A stretch of 64,000 nt of DNA from Zanthoxylum bungeanum. Lineage: Eukaryota > Streptophyta > Magnoliopsida > Sapindales > Rutaceae. Numbering within the stretch: position 1 is the first letter of the stretch; each line of letters starts with the position of its first letter. The position numbers were made by a program, and so were the translations under genes. This document shows positions 1-14,554 of this stretch, one piece after another. The stretch is from the NCBI GenBank assembly GCA_019454045.1, contig SKCR01038879.1, positions 62,001 through 126,000 on the forward strand, read 5' to 3'. The notes beneath the pieces were generated by a model. It worked only from the letters and a program-made list of their open reading frames with translations. It did no database searches and had not been told where the DNA came from.

Positions 1-2285
1 CTTCATGTCTGTTTTGTCCAAACGGCAGCCACGCTTCCGTTATCCCTTTTGCCACAATTTAAGCAGACATTTTAGGATATGTCATTTATCTTCCTAGAAG
101 ATTATAATGATTTTGTCTTGGCCTTTTTCCACATTCCAGAAGCCTTTGGCCAAGCCTCGGGTTTCTAGAATATCGAAGTAAGGTGCGCCTTGCGCTACTT
201 ATCTTATTGCAAATTTTGACTTTGTCTCCTTGAGAATAGTCATTAACTCTCCAAGAGTTAATTATTGCAATTTAGTACTTCTAAGATCTAAAATAGATCT
301 ATGAAGATCCTTCAATTTCATTATCATACTTTAAGGATCTAATCCTTAGTTCTGATTCAGAAATTAAGGAGTCTACTGCGACAAGCTTAATGGATTAAGC
401 ACTAAAGTTATCATTACATAAATCTTCCAAAGATTATGCTCTACTATTTGCTTAACTCCGGGCTTAGGCATAAGATGTTATTTTATCAAATAAAGTAACT
501 TCTTAATTTTCAGGACCATCCTGAAATTTTATTCCCAACTTGAAAATTAAACCATTTAAATACATTTTCCCCGGGATTATGTTTTAAATGTCAATCTTTC
601 AATTTAATCTTGATTCTAATAGTCCAACTATTTAATCAACGATTTCGGTACTATTTATTATAATGATTACTATAGTCCAACTATTTAATCAACTATAATT
701 TCAATTTGTTAAATTCAATTATATTGATTACTATAATCCAATTATAAAATCAACTATAAATTGAAATAGTTTGAATACAGTCCAACTGTTAATTAAAACA
801 ACGTTTAAATATTAGTCCAACTAACATTTAATTATTTTGACGAATGATATTTGTTTTGAGCGCGTATGGAAAGTAATTAAACGAATATTGCAAATTCAAT
901 TCTTGCCTCCCACTATTTATCGGCGAGCCTCTAACCCTCTATCGAGTACTCGGGAAATCGTGTTTCCTAGTGGGCTAGGATCCCGTTAAATATCACACAA
1001 TCTTGACTTTGGCCAACAAATGAATGATAATTAACTAGGTAGATCTCTAAGATCAATTGGATCCAATCCAATTCCTAGATACAGTAGGGGGACATCTAAG
1101 TCCGAAACATATATCTTATATATGCCAATACATCTAATGTATTACCTAACCTTTTTATTCTAAATCAACTAAGCTTTGGCTTTGGCACAACAAACTTAGT
1201 GATCCCAGTCAAGCGCAACCCATTGACCATGGAAAGCTTTGTAATCAATGTCGATGGACAAGAAGTGGTCTTGACTTTGGCCAACAAACCACAACTTGGA
1301 CAAGACACCAATATGGAACAAAGCTCTCGTGATTCAAACACATCCTCGACGGACGAAGGCCTTGACTTTGGCCAACAAGCCAATGCCAGTCTCGGATCTT
1401 GAGTGAGAATCACTCAATGGAAGGAAAAACACTTAATATTTGTGAGGGTTTTTCGCGTGCAAATTGGAAACCAATTTATTATCTTTGTTAAGGTCTCATC
1501 ATCATACACCCTTAAACATGCATTCTAAACACATAATGAAGCGCGTATGAATAAAATAATAATGATATACGGATGGATACTTTACACATTGATCCTAGAT
1601 CAAATCTCTCCCTTCTCTCTCCCGCTAGAACATGTATTTACTTCTACCCGTTACACTACACTTCTAAAAAACCTCATTTACATTGAGGGGAATAGGTGAG
1701 AAGAGAATACAAAGAATTGAGAGGTAATAAGGCTGGACACGCAGGTCCAATTAATAAATCAAATTTATTACAACAATTTCTAAAATTGCCCACCCATCTA
1801 ATATCCATCTGATATACATTATTCATGCATCGCAACCATGTATTCACACAAGCATGTTATCAATAATCTAATCCAATTAATTAATCTGATAATTAGTGAC
1901 CATCCAATGTTCAAACAACGATTTGATTTTGCGCGAGTCAAACTCGTTTTGCGAATAAGTACTCAAAGTCCGAATTCTCGAATTAAATTAAACTACACAA
2001 TTAAATCCAATTCAATTTGTATTTAATACTAATTCTCTATTTAATTCCAAATTAAATACTACACTTTATTAATGAACTTTTACAACTTAAATTCCAAATT
2101 TAATCGTTACGGGTCTCAAACCGATTAACGTCCAACGTCAATTTAATTAAAGTCCAATGGGTTTTAATTAATTTCTTAAGGAATGGACTTTTGGTCAACT
2201 CAGGTCAAACCGATAACCAAAGTCCAATCCGGGAATTACCCCACAAGCCTAGAAATCAATCTTGGCCCATTATGACCAATTAAAC
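1..2285 (-). mobile_element. Element C (Ty1-copia), internal region, left part
   Basis: Internal sequence of a minus-strand copia element that continues beyond the left edge. It is collinear with 7123-9400 of element A and with about 37968-40270 of element D. It begins in the gag-like area (1-250) and passes through AT-rich untranslated DNA with many GTCCAACTA-type repeats. It is interrupted at 2286 by element A and resumes at 23994, where the text continues in register with A and D. No long frame survives, so this is a decayed copy. The assignment rests on collinearity with two sister copies. Confidence 0.8.
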
Positions 2286-4273
2286 TATTGGTTTCAATTA
2301 AGGTCCCAAGATCAATAATAAGCATGAAATATGTGCGAATACAAATCGAAGAAGTTGCGGAATACTCACTTCTATCGGTTGAGCGACGCTTCAAGCAACG
2401 AAAATTAATTTTCTACCTCTTGACAGTTCACGGCAGTGAGCAGTCCATGCTCCTCCATTTTATGTTTTTGAGCTCCTCGAACAAGCTTAAAGCTTCGTCG
2501 AACGATTCCCGGCTCATGGATAGACTTCCCTATCACCTTCGCATGTCTCGTAAGTGTGCTAGCACTTGTGATTTTGCCATAAAATCCCACTCTTGTGCTT
2601 CCCACTGCTCACGGTTTTAACAGCAAACCAAAAAGGTTTTTTGGCCCCTTGGGCGTGAATGGAGAGAGATGAGAGAAATAGGGAATTGAGTGGTTTGATT
2701 CCAAATTTGTGTATCTTATTCACACATTTGAATTTCAAATTCATTTCATGTGCATTTGGATTTCAAAAAGTCAAGTAATAATGGCACCAACCACTTCCAT
2801 CAACTTACATCAATCCATCAAGTTGTCAAGTCACATCACTCAAAGTGACATGTGATTTGACGCTTGATACGACTAATGATTTGACACTTGATTTGACTTG
2901 TGTGCCGCACTCGAATTTGAAATGTGAATGCGCTCGCAAATAATCTCGGGCTCGGGTTCGCTAATTCCAAATTAACGAATTTTTCGTTGCGTCGTAATTA
3001 AATGATTACGCCTAGCGAAATCACTATTCACATTACTAACGAATTATTTCTAAATTAATTCGTTCGCCCGAATTAAAATCTAATTTTAATTCCGCGTCGA
3101 AATCCAATTTCGTTTAATATATCAAATATATTAATTAATCGATTAATTCCAAATTAATCATTATCTCTCTTTAATTGATATTTTATCCAGATAAAATATC
3201 TCCCCATTAATCCCAGATTAATTTAGAATGCGAGTCATATGTCATCGGTGAATCTTTGGGAAGCGACCCATGAGATCCCCTGATATGTTGGCAGTAAATT
3301 CTGTCGTCGGATTATCCGAACATGTAAGTACATCATACTACGTTTTACCGATTTACAAGACAAGGTTGGCCTCTAGCAAAGCGCCATGCCTACCCAATTC
3401 TCCGGAAATATCCTTACAGGAATAAAGGATCTATATCAAGCGTAGTATACGTAGTATTGCGTATTTCTGTCCTGTATCGGATGATCACGTGCTAGGTATG
3501 AGGCTGGAATTGTGTCTGCCCCGTATGAAGCACATGTTGGATGTCTGGTAACTAGTCTCTATAATCGGATAAAAATGACCTTGTCATTTTATCCCGATGA
3601 CTGCAGTACTTAAAAGTACTAGTACCGTATCCTACATGACCATCATCTCCATATGACTGGAGTGACACTTCCATTTTGACATCACACCCAACACAAAATG
3701 ATTCTCAATATACCCAGCATTGACGTACACAGAACCTGTTAAAGCCCTGGACAACCGTAACCAAAGAATATTGATTGTCGTAAGTATTAGCGGTGCAAGT
3801 CCTAGGTTAAGACCAAATACACCTACCCTTATTTCAGACTTCCATAGACACATAATCATACTATGAAAGGAATTCCGAGGGGGTCTATCCAGAGCGAAGC
3901 TGTTTCCCGTACTATCGGTAAAACACAACCTCCTATTACACTTGCATGAGTATCATATACCCAAATATATGAGAACTATGTCATGTTCCCTCACAACGCG
4001 CACAAGTGTAATACTAGTCTTTTACGCATTATCGATGTCCAATCTCGATAATACTCTGACTAGTGATATTTAATGATTTATCCTACGTGGACTGATATTC
4101 TCTCATATCATTCTCCGTCCAGGAACAAATCACAAGTACCTCTCATCATTTATATATCTAGGTGATCTAATCACAAATGATAAAAGTGCAATCTCTTTTG
4201 TCACGTAGTTAATTTGTACAACAACACCATGATCTGTACAAATAGTGATGATATGGGTCATAATTGTACAACA
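2286..4273 (-). repeat. Element A 3' LTR
   Basis: LTR of 1988 bp. It matches 10055-11540 plus 23662-23993 (the other LTR of A), 24663-26719 (C), both LTRs of D, and the reverse complement of 56895-59011 (G). On the internal side the polypurine tract AAGTGGGAGAT (minus strand, 4274-4284) abuts it, which fixes the orientation. Confidence 0.9.
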
Positions 4274-7122
4274 ATCTCCCACTTGGCCTATAGCCAGTCA
4301 CTCGAATGTCTGACACCCGAACTATATATGGTTGGCTCAAATTACTGAGAAAAGCTTTCGTCAGCGGATTGGCATGATTATCATCTTATGCGATTTATTC
4401 GATCATCACATCGCCACAATGTATGATCCGAATGAATCAGATGAATATCGAAGTATGTATCTGGATCGTTGATGAGACCATTAATTATTTAGCCTGTTCT
4501 CAGGCCTAGCTCAACTGCTAACAAAATTATATCTAATCTAATTAGATTTGGTATCGACCCAAATGGCTTCTATTACCGCCTCAGCTGCAGCAATAACCCG
4601 TATTTGTTGTTTATTCGGTAACAGTATCTTGCTTGGAAGATTTCCAGCTCACTGTTCCGTTATTCAAACTTTATAATACCGTTTGCGTCTTATAGTCGTT
4701 TTATCGGTTTGGAAACTTACAGTAGTGATCCCAGTCACTTCAAGTTCTCATTCTCCATAGATTAAGACAGCATCCTTAGTTCTCTAAGATACTAACGGAT
4801 GTTCTTAAGATCAATCCAGTGACTATCACTTGATTGGCCTGTTTGTGAATCCATATGCTCAAAGCGTATGAGACACCAGGTCGCGTACATTTTTCAATGT
4901 ACGGTTTACTTGGAGAGTTTTATCGAAAGCCAAGCTTTCGCCGATAGTTATTTTATGGGAATATCATTTCCAAGAAATGATGCAATTTATCATTATTGTA
5001 TAGGATAAACACTATTAGTGCACTCCCACTAATCCTCTTTATATACATAAGAATCATTTCGTTTTAAATTAAATCATAAACCATTATGATTACATCAAAA
5101 CAATAATTCCAAGAACCCATGCTTGTTTCAATCCAATCATGGATCGAATAACCTGCAAACCTTGTTTGCTAGTTTTGGTACGACAAAACCGACAGGATGT
5201 TGTAAACATCCTCCAAAAGGTTTCCTTTTTCAGGAAAGCGATTTTCCGTTAAGCTGTCATATTTCATAAATGAAATATGCAACTTTAGCAAGCATTATCC
5301 AAATGGATTTACTGTGGCAACAGGTAAAAGGTTGAATCGTAATCAACATAATGTTGATAACGATATCTTTCCACTACAAGCCTAGCTTAGTACGTTGGTA
5401 TGTTGCCTTCCATGTATGTCTTCCTTGAAGACTTATATAGTACCAGTAGGTACAATGTCTTGCTGTACATCAACTAGTATCCAAACTAAAATGATATGCA
5501 TGGAATCCATTTCGGACTCATGACACTTTGTCATAATAGGGGGTCGATACCTTGTATCATTTCCTCATACGTAGTCAGTTGGTGTTCCTCAATAAGATTG
5601 ACATCTTTATGAGGTGAGATTAGAAACCCATACCCCAGATTATTTTCTGACTCTCTTCGACATATGCGGTTCTTGTGTATTCGAAGATTATGGTAATAGT
5701 TTCATCCTTGATGAACTATATGTGTTCCATTAGGATTCGATGCCTGGAATAGTATTACTCTGATTTTTCATCGAGTTTTACTATCCTCCCACTTACCACT
5801 GCATATCTGTACTCCTCTTAGGAAAACCGCATGGTGAGCAACATTCTAATTGTTCTCTTGTTAGTTGTATAAGTATAATACTTATGGTATCCCTAGGATA
5901 ACCTACAATTGGCACTTATCCAATTTGGGTTCTAGTTTGGTATCATCCAAACGTATGCCTAGCACACCCAAATTATCAGGAATGTGAAACCTGGTTTCTT
6001 TCCCGTTCATATCTAATATGAAATCTGTTAAACAGATTTTATGGAACCTTATTCAAAATAAGTTATTCATTGTTAATTCTTATCCGTTGAAGGAAATGGT
6101 AGCTCAGAGTGACTCATTATCAACCTTATCATTTCCAACAAAATTCGGTTACTTAGTTCAGACACACCATCAAACTGACGTGTTTTGGGAGGAGTCCTCA
6201 TTTGAAAGAATACTATACTCTTTCAAGTATATTAGAAACTTATTGCTTAAGTATTTTCATTACGGTCTTACCGTGACGATATAATACTATAGCCGATCTG
6301 TTTGTCTATTTCGTGTCGAAACTGTAAAAGTTTCTGATTTGGGTTTCAAAAGAAACACATAACCATAACGCGATACCACATCCGTAAAGGTCACGAAATA
6401 TTCATATCCACATCTAGCCTAGCTAGACATGGGCCCACTTGCTTCACTATGAACTAGGGGTAACAGATCAGTGGCATTTACACTTTTACCAAGTAAATAG
6501 TGTTTTAGCCACTTTGCCCAATAAACTAGATTCGTAGACTTTATTTGAATAGAATCAAATCAGTCTGAGTACCCACTCTTCAAAAGTGTGGATATACGAT
6601 TCTTGTTTAATTGTGTCCCAGACAATAATGCCACAATCAGTTTCTTTTGATCAAATCAGTTGAGCAATTTGTTTGTCATGTTATACCTTAGAGATTTATT
6701 TATATTCAAAATATAAATGCTGTTATTCACATCTAATGTGTTTTTCTTAATATCATCTTTATATAATAAAAGACTTTAGTGTTCTAGTATATAAAGGTTC
6801 ACCCGCAGCGGGTTAAACACTGATATAAAGATAATGTTTCTAGTCAAATTAGTTACATTATAACAGTTTCCAAATTTAGGTACACACCTGAAAGGTAGTT
6901 CCTAAACTTAGATATCTATGGTTAAAATAGCGACTTTCGTCCCGTTTCCAATCCGCAGATTAAATCTCAATTGAGGTCAGTATCCTGCTCATAACAGATT
7001 CTGAACATCAATATATATTTATGTACCACATTAAGTATTTAAAATCTAATTTCAGTACTAGTCATGAATATATTGTTGACAAACATATTTGAAGTCAGAG
7101 CCTTGCTCATTCTTCAATTCCT

Positions 7123-7389
7123 TCATGTCTGCTTTGTCCAAACGGAAGTCACGCTTCCGCGATCCCGTTTTCCACATTTAGGCAGACATTTTGGGATATG
7201 TCTTTTATCTTCGTAGAAGATTATAATGATTTTACTTTTGCCCTTTTCAACATTCCAGAAGCCTTTGGCCAATCCTCGGGTTTCTAGAATATTGAAGTAA
7301 GGTGCGCCTTGCGCTACTTGCCTAATTGCAAACTTTGACTTTATCTCCTTGAGAATAGTCATTAACTCTCCAAGAGTTATGTATTGCAA
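7123..7389 (-). pseudogene. Gag-like remnant of element A
   Basis: An 88-codon minus-strand frame. Its start resembles the end of a copia gag domain (GELMTILKE), followed by a lysine-rich stretch and a degenerate cysteine segment (PKCLPKCGKRDRGS) where a zinc knuckle would be expected. The same frame is present in D at 37968-38234 and, broken, in C at 1-250. The knuckle lacks its full CCHC set, so it is probably non-functional. The match to gag is by position and general composition, not by a clear domain. Confidence 0.5.
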
Positions 7390-10040
7390 TTTAGTACTTC
7401 TAAGATCTAAGCATAGATTTATGAAGATCCTTCCATTTCATTATCATACTTTAAGGATCTAATCCTTAGTTCTGATTCAGAAATTAAGGAGTCTACTGCG
7501 GTAAGTATATTGGATTAAGCACTAAAGTTATCATCACATTACTCTTCCAAGGATTATGCTCTACTATTTGCTTAACTCCGGGCTTAGGCATAATATGTTA
7601 TTTTATCAAATAAAGTAAGTTATTATTTTTCCTGGACCATCCTGAAATTTATTCCCAATTTTGAAAATTAAACCATTTAAATACATTTTCCCTAGGATTA
7701 TGTATAAACGTTAATCTTTCAATTATATCTTGATTTTAATAGTCCAACTATATAATCACGATTTATGTACTATTTATTATAATGATTACAATAGTCCAAC
7801 TATTAATCAACTATAATTTAATGATTAAAATCAATTAGTTATTACTATAATCCAAATATAAAATCAACTATAAATGAATAGTTTGAATACAGTCCAACTG
7901 TTAATTAAAACAACGATTTAAATATTAGTCCAACTAACATTTAATTTATTTGACGAATAATATTTTTTTAAGCGCGTATGGCAAGTAATTAAATGAATAT
8001 TGCAAATTCAATTCTTGCCTCCCACTATTTTTCGGCGAGCCTCTAACCCTCTATCGAGTACTCGGGAAACCGTGTTTCCTAGTGGGCTAGAATACCGTTA
8101 AATATCACACAATCTTGACTTTTGCCAACAAATTATATGATAATTAACTAGGTAGATCTCTAAGATCGATTAGATCCAATCCAATTCCTAGATCCGGTAG
8201 GGGGACATCCAAGTCCGAAACATATATCTTATATATGCCAATACATCTAATGTATTACCTAACCTTTTTCCTCTGAATCAACTAAGCCTTGGATTGGCAC
8301 AACAAACTTAGTGATCCCAGTTACGCGCGACCCATTGACCATGGAAAGCTTCGTAATCAATGTCGATGGACAAGAAGTGGTATTGAATTTGGCAAAAAAA
8401 CCAAAACTTGGACAAGACACCAATATGTAACAAAACTCTCGTGATTCAAACACATCCTCGACGGACAAAGGCCTTGACTTTAGCCAACAAGCCAATGCCA
8501 GTCTCAGATCTTGAGTGAGAATAGTCAATGGAAGGAAAAACACTTAATATTTTGCTAGGGTTTTTCGAGTGCAAATTGGCAACCAATTTATTATCTTTGT
8601 TAAGTCTCATCATCATACACCCTTAAACATGCATTCTAAACACATAATAAAGCGCATATGTAAAATAATAATGATATGCGGATGAATACTTTACACATTG
8701 ATCCTAGATCAAATCTCTTCTTTCTCTCTCCCGCTAGCACATATATTTCTTCTACCCGTTACACTACACTTCTAAGAAAACCTCATTTACATTGAGGGGA
8801 ATAGGTGAGAAGAGAATACAAAGAATATGGAGGTATAAGGCTGGACACGCAGGTCCAATTAATAAATCGAATTTATTACAACAATTTCTAAAATTGTCCC
8901 ACCCATCTAATATCCATCCGATATACATTATTCATGCATCGCAACCATGTATTCACACAAACATGTTATCAATCAATCTAATCCAATTAATTAATCTGAT
9001 AATTAGTGATCATCCAATGTTCTAACAACGATTTGATTTTGCTCGAGTCAAACTCGTTTTGCGAATAAGTACTCAAAGTACGAATTCTTGAATTAAATTA
9101 AATTACATCATTAAATCCAATTTAATATGCATTCAATTCTAATTCGCTATTTAATTCCAAATTAATTACTACACTTTATTAATGAACTTTTACGACTTAA
9201 ATTCCAAATTTAATCGTTACGGGTCTCAAAGCCCGATTAACGTCCAACTTCAATTTAATTAAAGTCCAATGGGCTTTTAATTAATTTCTTGAGGCGGGAC
9301 TTTGGTCAACTCGGATCAAACCGAATAACCAAAATCCAATCCGGGAGTTACCCATTAGCCCATAAATCAATTTTGGCCCATTAGGCCCAATTAAACTTTA
9401 AAGGTCCATTAGTCGCATTTGGGCTTTATGGATGCGGGTTTGGGCCCAATTGGATCCAATCCATTTGGCCTAAACCCACTTTATACAACAAAGCCCAACA
9501 AGCCCAATTACAACATAACAAGCCCAAATCCAATTTTAAGGCTCAATTATAATTAAATCATAAAAACCAAATTTCACAATTTAATTACTAAAGTGCATTA
9601 CACAATTAATTACCCAATTAACATTTCTAAAACATCAATTAATATAACTAATCATACTTAATTACATCATCACATGTCCAACACATTTTGATTAAAATCA
9701 AACTCAAACATGCTATAAGCTCTGGCAATGGAGGGGATTTTTGTGCCCGATTCTAATTCAATCCAATAATTCCACAATGAACATTAAATCACATTCCTGA
9801 ATGATTCTAACTCATCCAATGAATCAAAATCAAAAAATACCAAGACAATTAGGGCTCTTTAGTTTTGGCCAAGCCTCAACAATTTGGGGAAAAATGATCC
9901 AATCCAATTTTCTTGAAATTGATCCAATCAAACTTCAATTCAAACACATTTAAGCATATTCATTCATCCAATTTCATTAAATCATGCTCAAATACAATTT
10001 ACCCAAATTTTAAGCCCTAAACATTTCATGCTCAAACCTT

Positions 10041-10054
10041 GCTCTAGATGCCAT
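10041..10054 (-). other. Primer binding site of element A
   Basis: On the minus strand, directly after the 5' LTR, the sequence reads ATGGCATCTAGAGC. This is close to TGGTATCAGAGC, complementary to initiator tRNA-Met, the usual copia primer. Confidence 0.75.
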
Positions 10055-11540
10055 TGTTGGTTTCTATAAAGGTCCCAAGATCAATAATAAGCATGAAATA
10101 TGTGTGAATACAAATCGAAGAAGTTGCGGAATACTCACATCGATCGGTTGAGCGACACTTCAAGCAACGAAAATTAATTTTCTACCTCTTGACAGTTCAC
10201 GGCAGTGACCAGTCCATGCTCCTCCATTTTCTGTTTTTGAGCTCCTCGAACAAGCTCCAAGCTTTTTCGAACGATTCCCGGCTCATTGGTAGACTTCCCT
10301 ATCACCTTCGCATGTCTCGTAAGTGTGCTAGCACTTGTGATTTTGCCATAAAATCCCACTCTTGTGCTTCCCACTGCTCACAGTTTTAACAGCAAACCAG
10401 AAGGTTTTTTGGCCCCTTGGGCGTGAATGGAGAGAGATGAGAGAAAGAGAGAATTTAGTGGTTTGATTCCAAATTTGTGTATCTTATACACACATTTGAA
10501 TTTAAAATTCATTTCATGTGCATTTGGCTTTCAAAAAGTCAAGTAATAATGGCACCAACCACTTCCATCAACTTACATCAATCCATCAAGTTGTCAAGTC
10601 ACATCACTCAAAGTGACATGTGATTTGACGCTTGATGCGACTAATGATTTGATGCTTGATTTGACTTGCGTGCCGCACTAGAATTCAAAATGCGAATGCG
10701 CTCGCAAATAATCTCGTGCTCGGGTTCGCTAATTCCAAATTAACAAATTTTCCGTTGCGACGTAATAAATGATTACGCCTAGCGAATCACTATCACGTCG
10801 CTAACGAATTAATTCTAAATCAATTCGTTCTCCCGAATTAAAATCTAATTTTAATTCCGCGTCGAAATCCAATTTCGTTTAATATATCGAATATATTAAT
10901 TAATCGATTAATTCCAAATTAATCGTTATCTCTCTTTAATTGATATCTTATCCCAGATAAAATATCTCTGCAATTAATCCCAGATTATTTTCTCTCTTTT
11001 CTAATTAATCCCAGATTAATTTAGAGTGCGAGTCATACGTCATCGGTGAATCTTTGGGAAGCGACCCATGAGATCCCCTGATATATTTGCAGTAAATTCG
11101 ATCGTCGGACTATCCGAACACGTAAGTACCTCTTACTACGTTTTACCGATTTATAAGACAAGGTTGGCCTCTAGCAAAGCGCCATGCCTACCCAATTCTC
11201 CGGAAATATCCTTACAGGAATAAAAGATCTATATCAGGAGTAGTACGTAGTATTGCGTATTTCTGTCCAGTATCGGATGATCACATGCTAGGCCTGGGGC
11301 TGGAATTGTGTCTGCCCCGTACGAAGCATATGTCGATGTTTGGTAACTAGTCTCTATAATCGGATAAACATAACCTTGTCATTTTATCCCGATGACTGCA
11401 GTACTTAAGAGTACTAGTACCGTATCCTACGTGACCATCATCTCCATATGACTGGAGTGACACTTCCGTCTTGACATCACACTCAACACACTACGATTCT
11501 CAATATACCCAGCATTGGCGTACACAGAACCTGTTAAAGC
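10055..11540 (-). repeat. Element A 5' LTR, left fragment
   Basis: Begins TGTTGGTTTC and follows the sister LTRs until AACCTGTTAAAGC, where element B begins. About 200 bp of LTR that should lie between this break and 23662 is missing (compare C from about 26190 to 26390). Confidence 0.9.
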
Positions 11541-13807
11541 CGTAATGACCCTAGAATGATTAGTCATGATACAGTTGCAAAAGCGTCGCAATGGACAATG
11601 AGAAGTATCATGACATTGTCATTCTCAGACAGTTCCTGGTCAAGGTTTACACTACTTGGTCAGTATAGTAAACCCGTTGAGACCGGTACATGTCGTATAC
11701 TGGAATATATGATTCCAATGGTTTCTCAATGAACCATAAGTCTTGGAGACTAGTATAGACGTGTTGGTGTTCATAGCGGATAAACATTAAACGACTCACC
11801 GAAGATTCTTAATGGATGGTACACCAGCGTCAATAAGAATCTTCTTGGGTTGAGTAGCACTTGTGATTCTTAGACTTGAGATGCTATTATGGGCAATGAG
11901 ACATCTTCTACACTTAGACGGCAGTCACGTCATTGATCTATTTAGATCAGACCTCCGCCTGTTCGTTGGGTGTATATAGATCCTCAGGGTGTCCTATGTG
12001 TATCAAGATAAGATCCGTCAGTTCTGTGTATCAGAGCATAAGTAGTCCATATGATTAGCAATCAGATAAACCATGGGCCCGTGGTAAAGTTTAGAAGCTA
12101 GTTCTAAACATTTCTTTTTGAGATTGCTAATAGAATAGTCGATTGGATAATCCCGATAGAGATTTGACGTTTACATCTATATCTCTGGGATTTATCCGGA
12201 TACCTGTGACGGAGGAATTATACATTTGCCATGACCTCGACCTGTATAGTTCAGCGTGATTATCTGCGATCGTCATAATCTACGGGTGGATAGATTATGG
12301 ACACGAAATTTGATTTCGTGACGGATATACCTGAATCTAGAGAGTCTCAATAATGAAACATACTCGTAGAGCACTAGAGCAACATTAATAATAATATTGA
12401 TTATTTATAAAGTCGTTTAAAGGTTAAACGCAAGATACGTGCTAAAAGGATTAGATAGTCATTTGCCTAATTATTGTGTATTTACATTTAATACTTGATT
12501 AATTTAAATACACATTAATTAATAGTCAAAATGAGTTATTTGACTTATATCCTAAATGAATATATGTTTTTAATATTTAATGTAAATATTATATATATAT
12601 TTAATATATTTGTATTTGATTAATTAATTAATTATTTAATTGTTAAATGATTAAATTAATTAAAATATAAATATCTTATGCTAAGATATTTGAAGTAAAT
12701 GACATTAGTTGCAATTATTTACTTTAATAAAATATCTAATAAAGTAGTTTTTTGATATTTATGCAAGTTGATTAAATGATAATTGAAATGAAATTGAAAT
12801 TACAATTTCTTGTATTTGCCTTTGATTTTCGGCCAAGGTGAAAATGTTACAAGTATATATTGTTTTTCATTTCATTTAATTGTTAACCTAATACACTTTA
12901 CCAAATAAACTCCATTGAAGAAAACTAAGGAAAGCTTGAGAAAAAAGACATATCAAAGATAGCTTGGAATTTAGTAAGTTTTTCAAACTTGCTATTAGAG
13001 AGGAAATTGTTCCTTAGGTTCTAGGCTTCAACATGTGATGTTCTTAGATTATTTCTTTCTTTATTTATTTGTGTTTTTGTTGATGAAATTTGATAGAAGT
13101 GTTGAGCATGTAGGTGAAGGAAGGTTGTGACTATTGTAGTTGTAAACTTTCTTTTAAGTTTTTGAAACCATGTGCTAATCTAGAGTTATTGAACCACTCT
13201 TAAATGACCTAGATTTGATCTTGAGTTGTTTCATTGTGTTGAGACTTGGATTGGATGGAAGAATGATGATTGAAGTAATTGATTTAATGTATTTGGTCTA
13301 ATTTGTCCAATTTGTGGAATTGAAAAATTAGGGTTCTTACTAATTCCAAATTTGGGGGTTTTCATATATGTTGTGTATTTATGTGTGTATATGATGCATA
13401 TAAAGTTTCATGTTGATTGGATATAATTTGATGTGTCTTGAAGCATGAAAGTGCCAAATGCACAAAATGGAACCTAAATGGGCTCTCGGCCTTGTGAGGG
13501 AAAATTGGGGATTTTGGTTGCTTTGGTGTTTTGATGTTTTGAACATCATAAGTTCATCTTAGAAATGATTTAGAATCATTCAAAATTGATTAGATCAATT
13601 TCGGACTAAAATGGATAAAAATACAAAGCAAGGGTATTTCGGTAAATTCACCTAAAAATTTTTATTGAATTTATTTTCATAATTTGATTATTGGAATGTT
13701 AAATAAATATGTTTATTTAATTAATCCAAAAAAAGTTTTGAAATCTGAAAATCGGATCTTCACCGCTTCCGCTGCGTTACCGGATTCACCCCCTAAAAAC
13801 CCCTACA
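11541..13807 (+). repeat. Element B 5' LTR (truncated at its 5' end)
   Basis: Matches 21385-23661 of the 3' LTR throughout, ending CCCCTACA, but the counterpart of 21258-21384 is absent. The break coincides with a gap in the flanking LTR of A. One deletion across the insertion junction explains both, with a single shared C at 11541. Confidence 0.9.
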
Positions 13808-13810
13808 AAA

Positions 13811-13822
13811 TGGTATCAGAGC
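13811..13822 (+). other. Primer binding site of element B
   Basis: TGGTATCAGAGC begins three bases after the LTR end. It is the exact complement of the 3' end of plant initiator tRNA-Met used by copia elements. Confidence 0.95.
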
Positions 13823-14554
13823 GAGTCTGATTCTAGGCCACCTAATATGATTAGCCTTCATTGTATCAATGTTTAATCATGTTTTCTTAACTTTATGCAT
13901 GGTTATTAGGATCTAAATTGGTTAGATTTAGGGTGTATGACACTTAGCGGAAAATCCCTAATTAATAAGGTTTGAATGTAATTATGTATTTGATGCATGT
14001 TATATGGTCCATCTTGTCAATACGGTTTATGAATACTTCTTTGTGACTGCATCTGAGACCGTGCCTCTACTGTTAGGGTGTAGCCGATAAAGATTTATTT
14101 ATACCGGATGTATATCAAATACTAGGTAAATTCAAGTAAAAGCGGAATTCTGAACGTGCCCTAGCTGTCAGGATTACGTAATTAACTTGAGTTTAACCTT
14201 GGTACGTCTCCTTGTGGGCCTGCCTTCGCAGTGACAACGAGAAACGGCCAGGACCGGGTACTTAGGAGTCATTAGTGAATGATTGACAAAAGAGTTGTCT
14301 ACCTGATGAATATACGTAGGTGAGACCGTGCCTCTGCTGTGAGCCGAAATATATTCACAGGATCCACTTTTCACTATTAGTATTTAATTTAATTATTAAA
14401 TATTTGTATTATGTTTTGGGATTACAGTATTGCATGATTTAGTGGGAGGGGCATATTAGATTATAAATCCATGATCTAGTTTATGCTTATGATATTATAT
14501 GAAACTGTTTTATTTCTGCTAACCGTTTTTTGTGATCTATATGATAGATTGGCG

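Larger units (their letters stand above)
4274..10054 (-). mobile_element. Element A internal region with decayed pol
   Basis: Minus-strand copia interior of 5.8 kb. The polypurine tract is at 4274-4284. Decayed pol occupies roughly 4300-7100; the stretch near 5150-5400 is the counterpart of the reverse transcriptase remnant seen in element D at 35368-35568. A gag-like frame lies at 7123-7389. The leader (about 7400-10040) is AT-rich with repeated AGTCCAACTA words. The primer site at 10041-10054 adjoins the 5' LTR. No frame longer than about 95 codons remains, so A is not autonomous. Confidence 0.75.
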
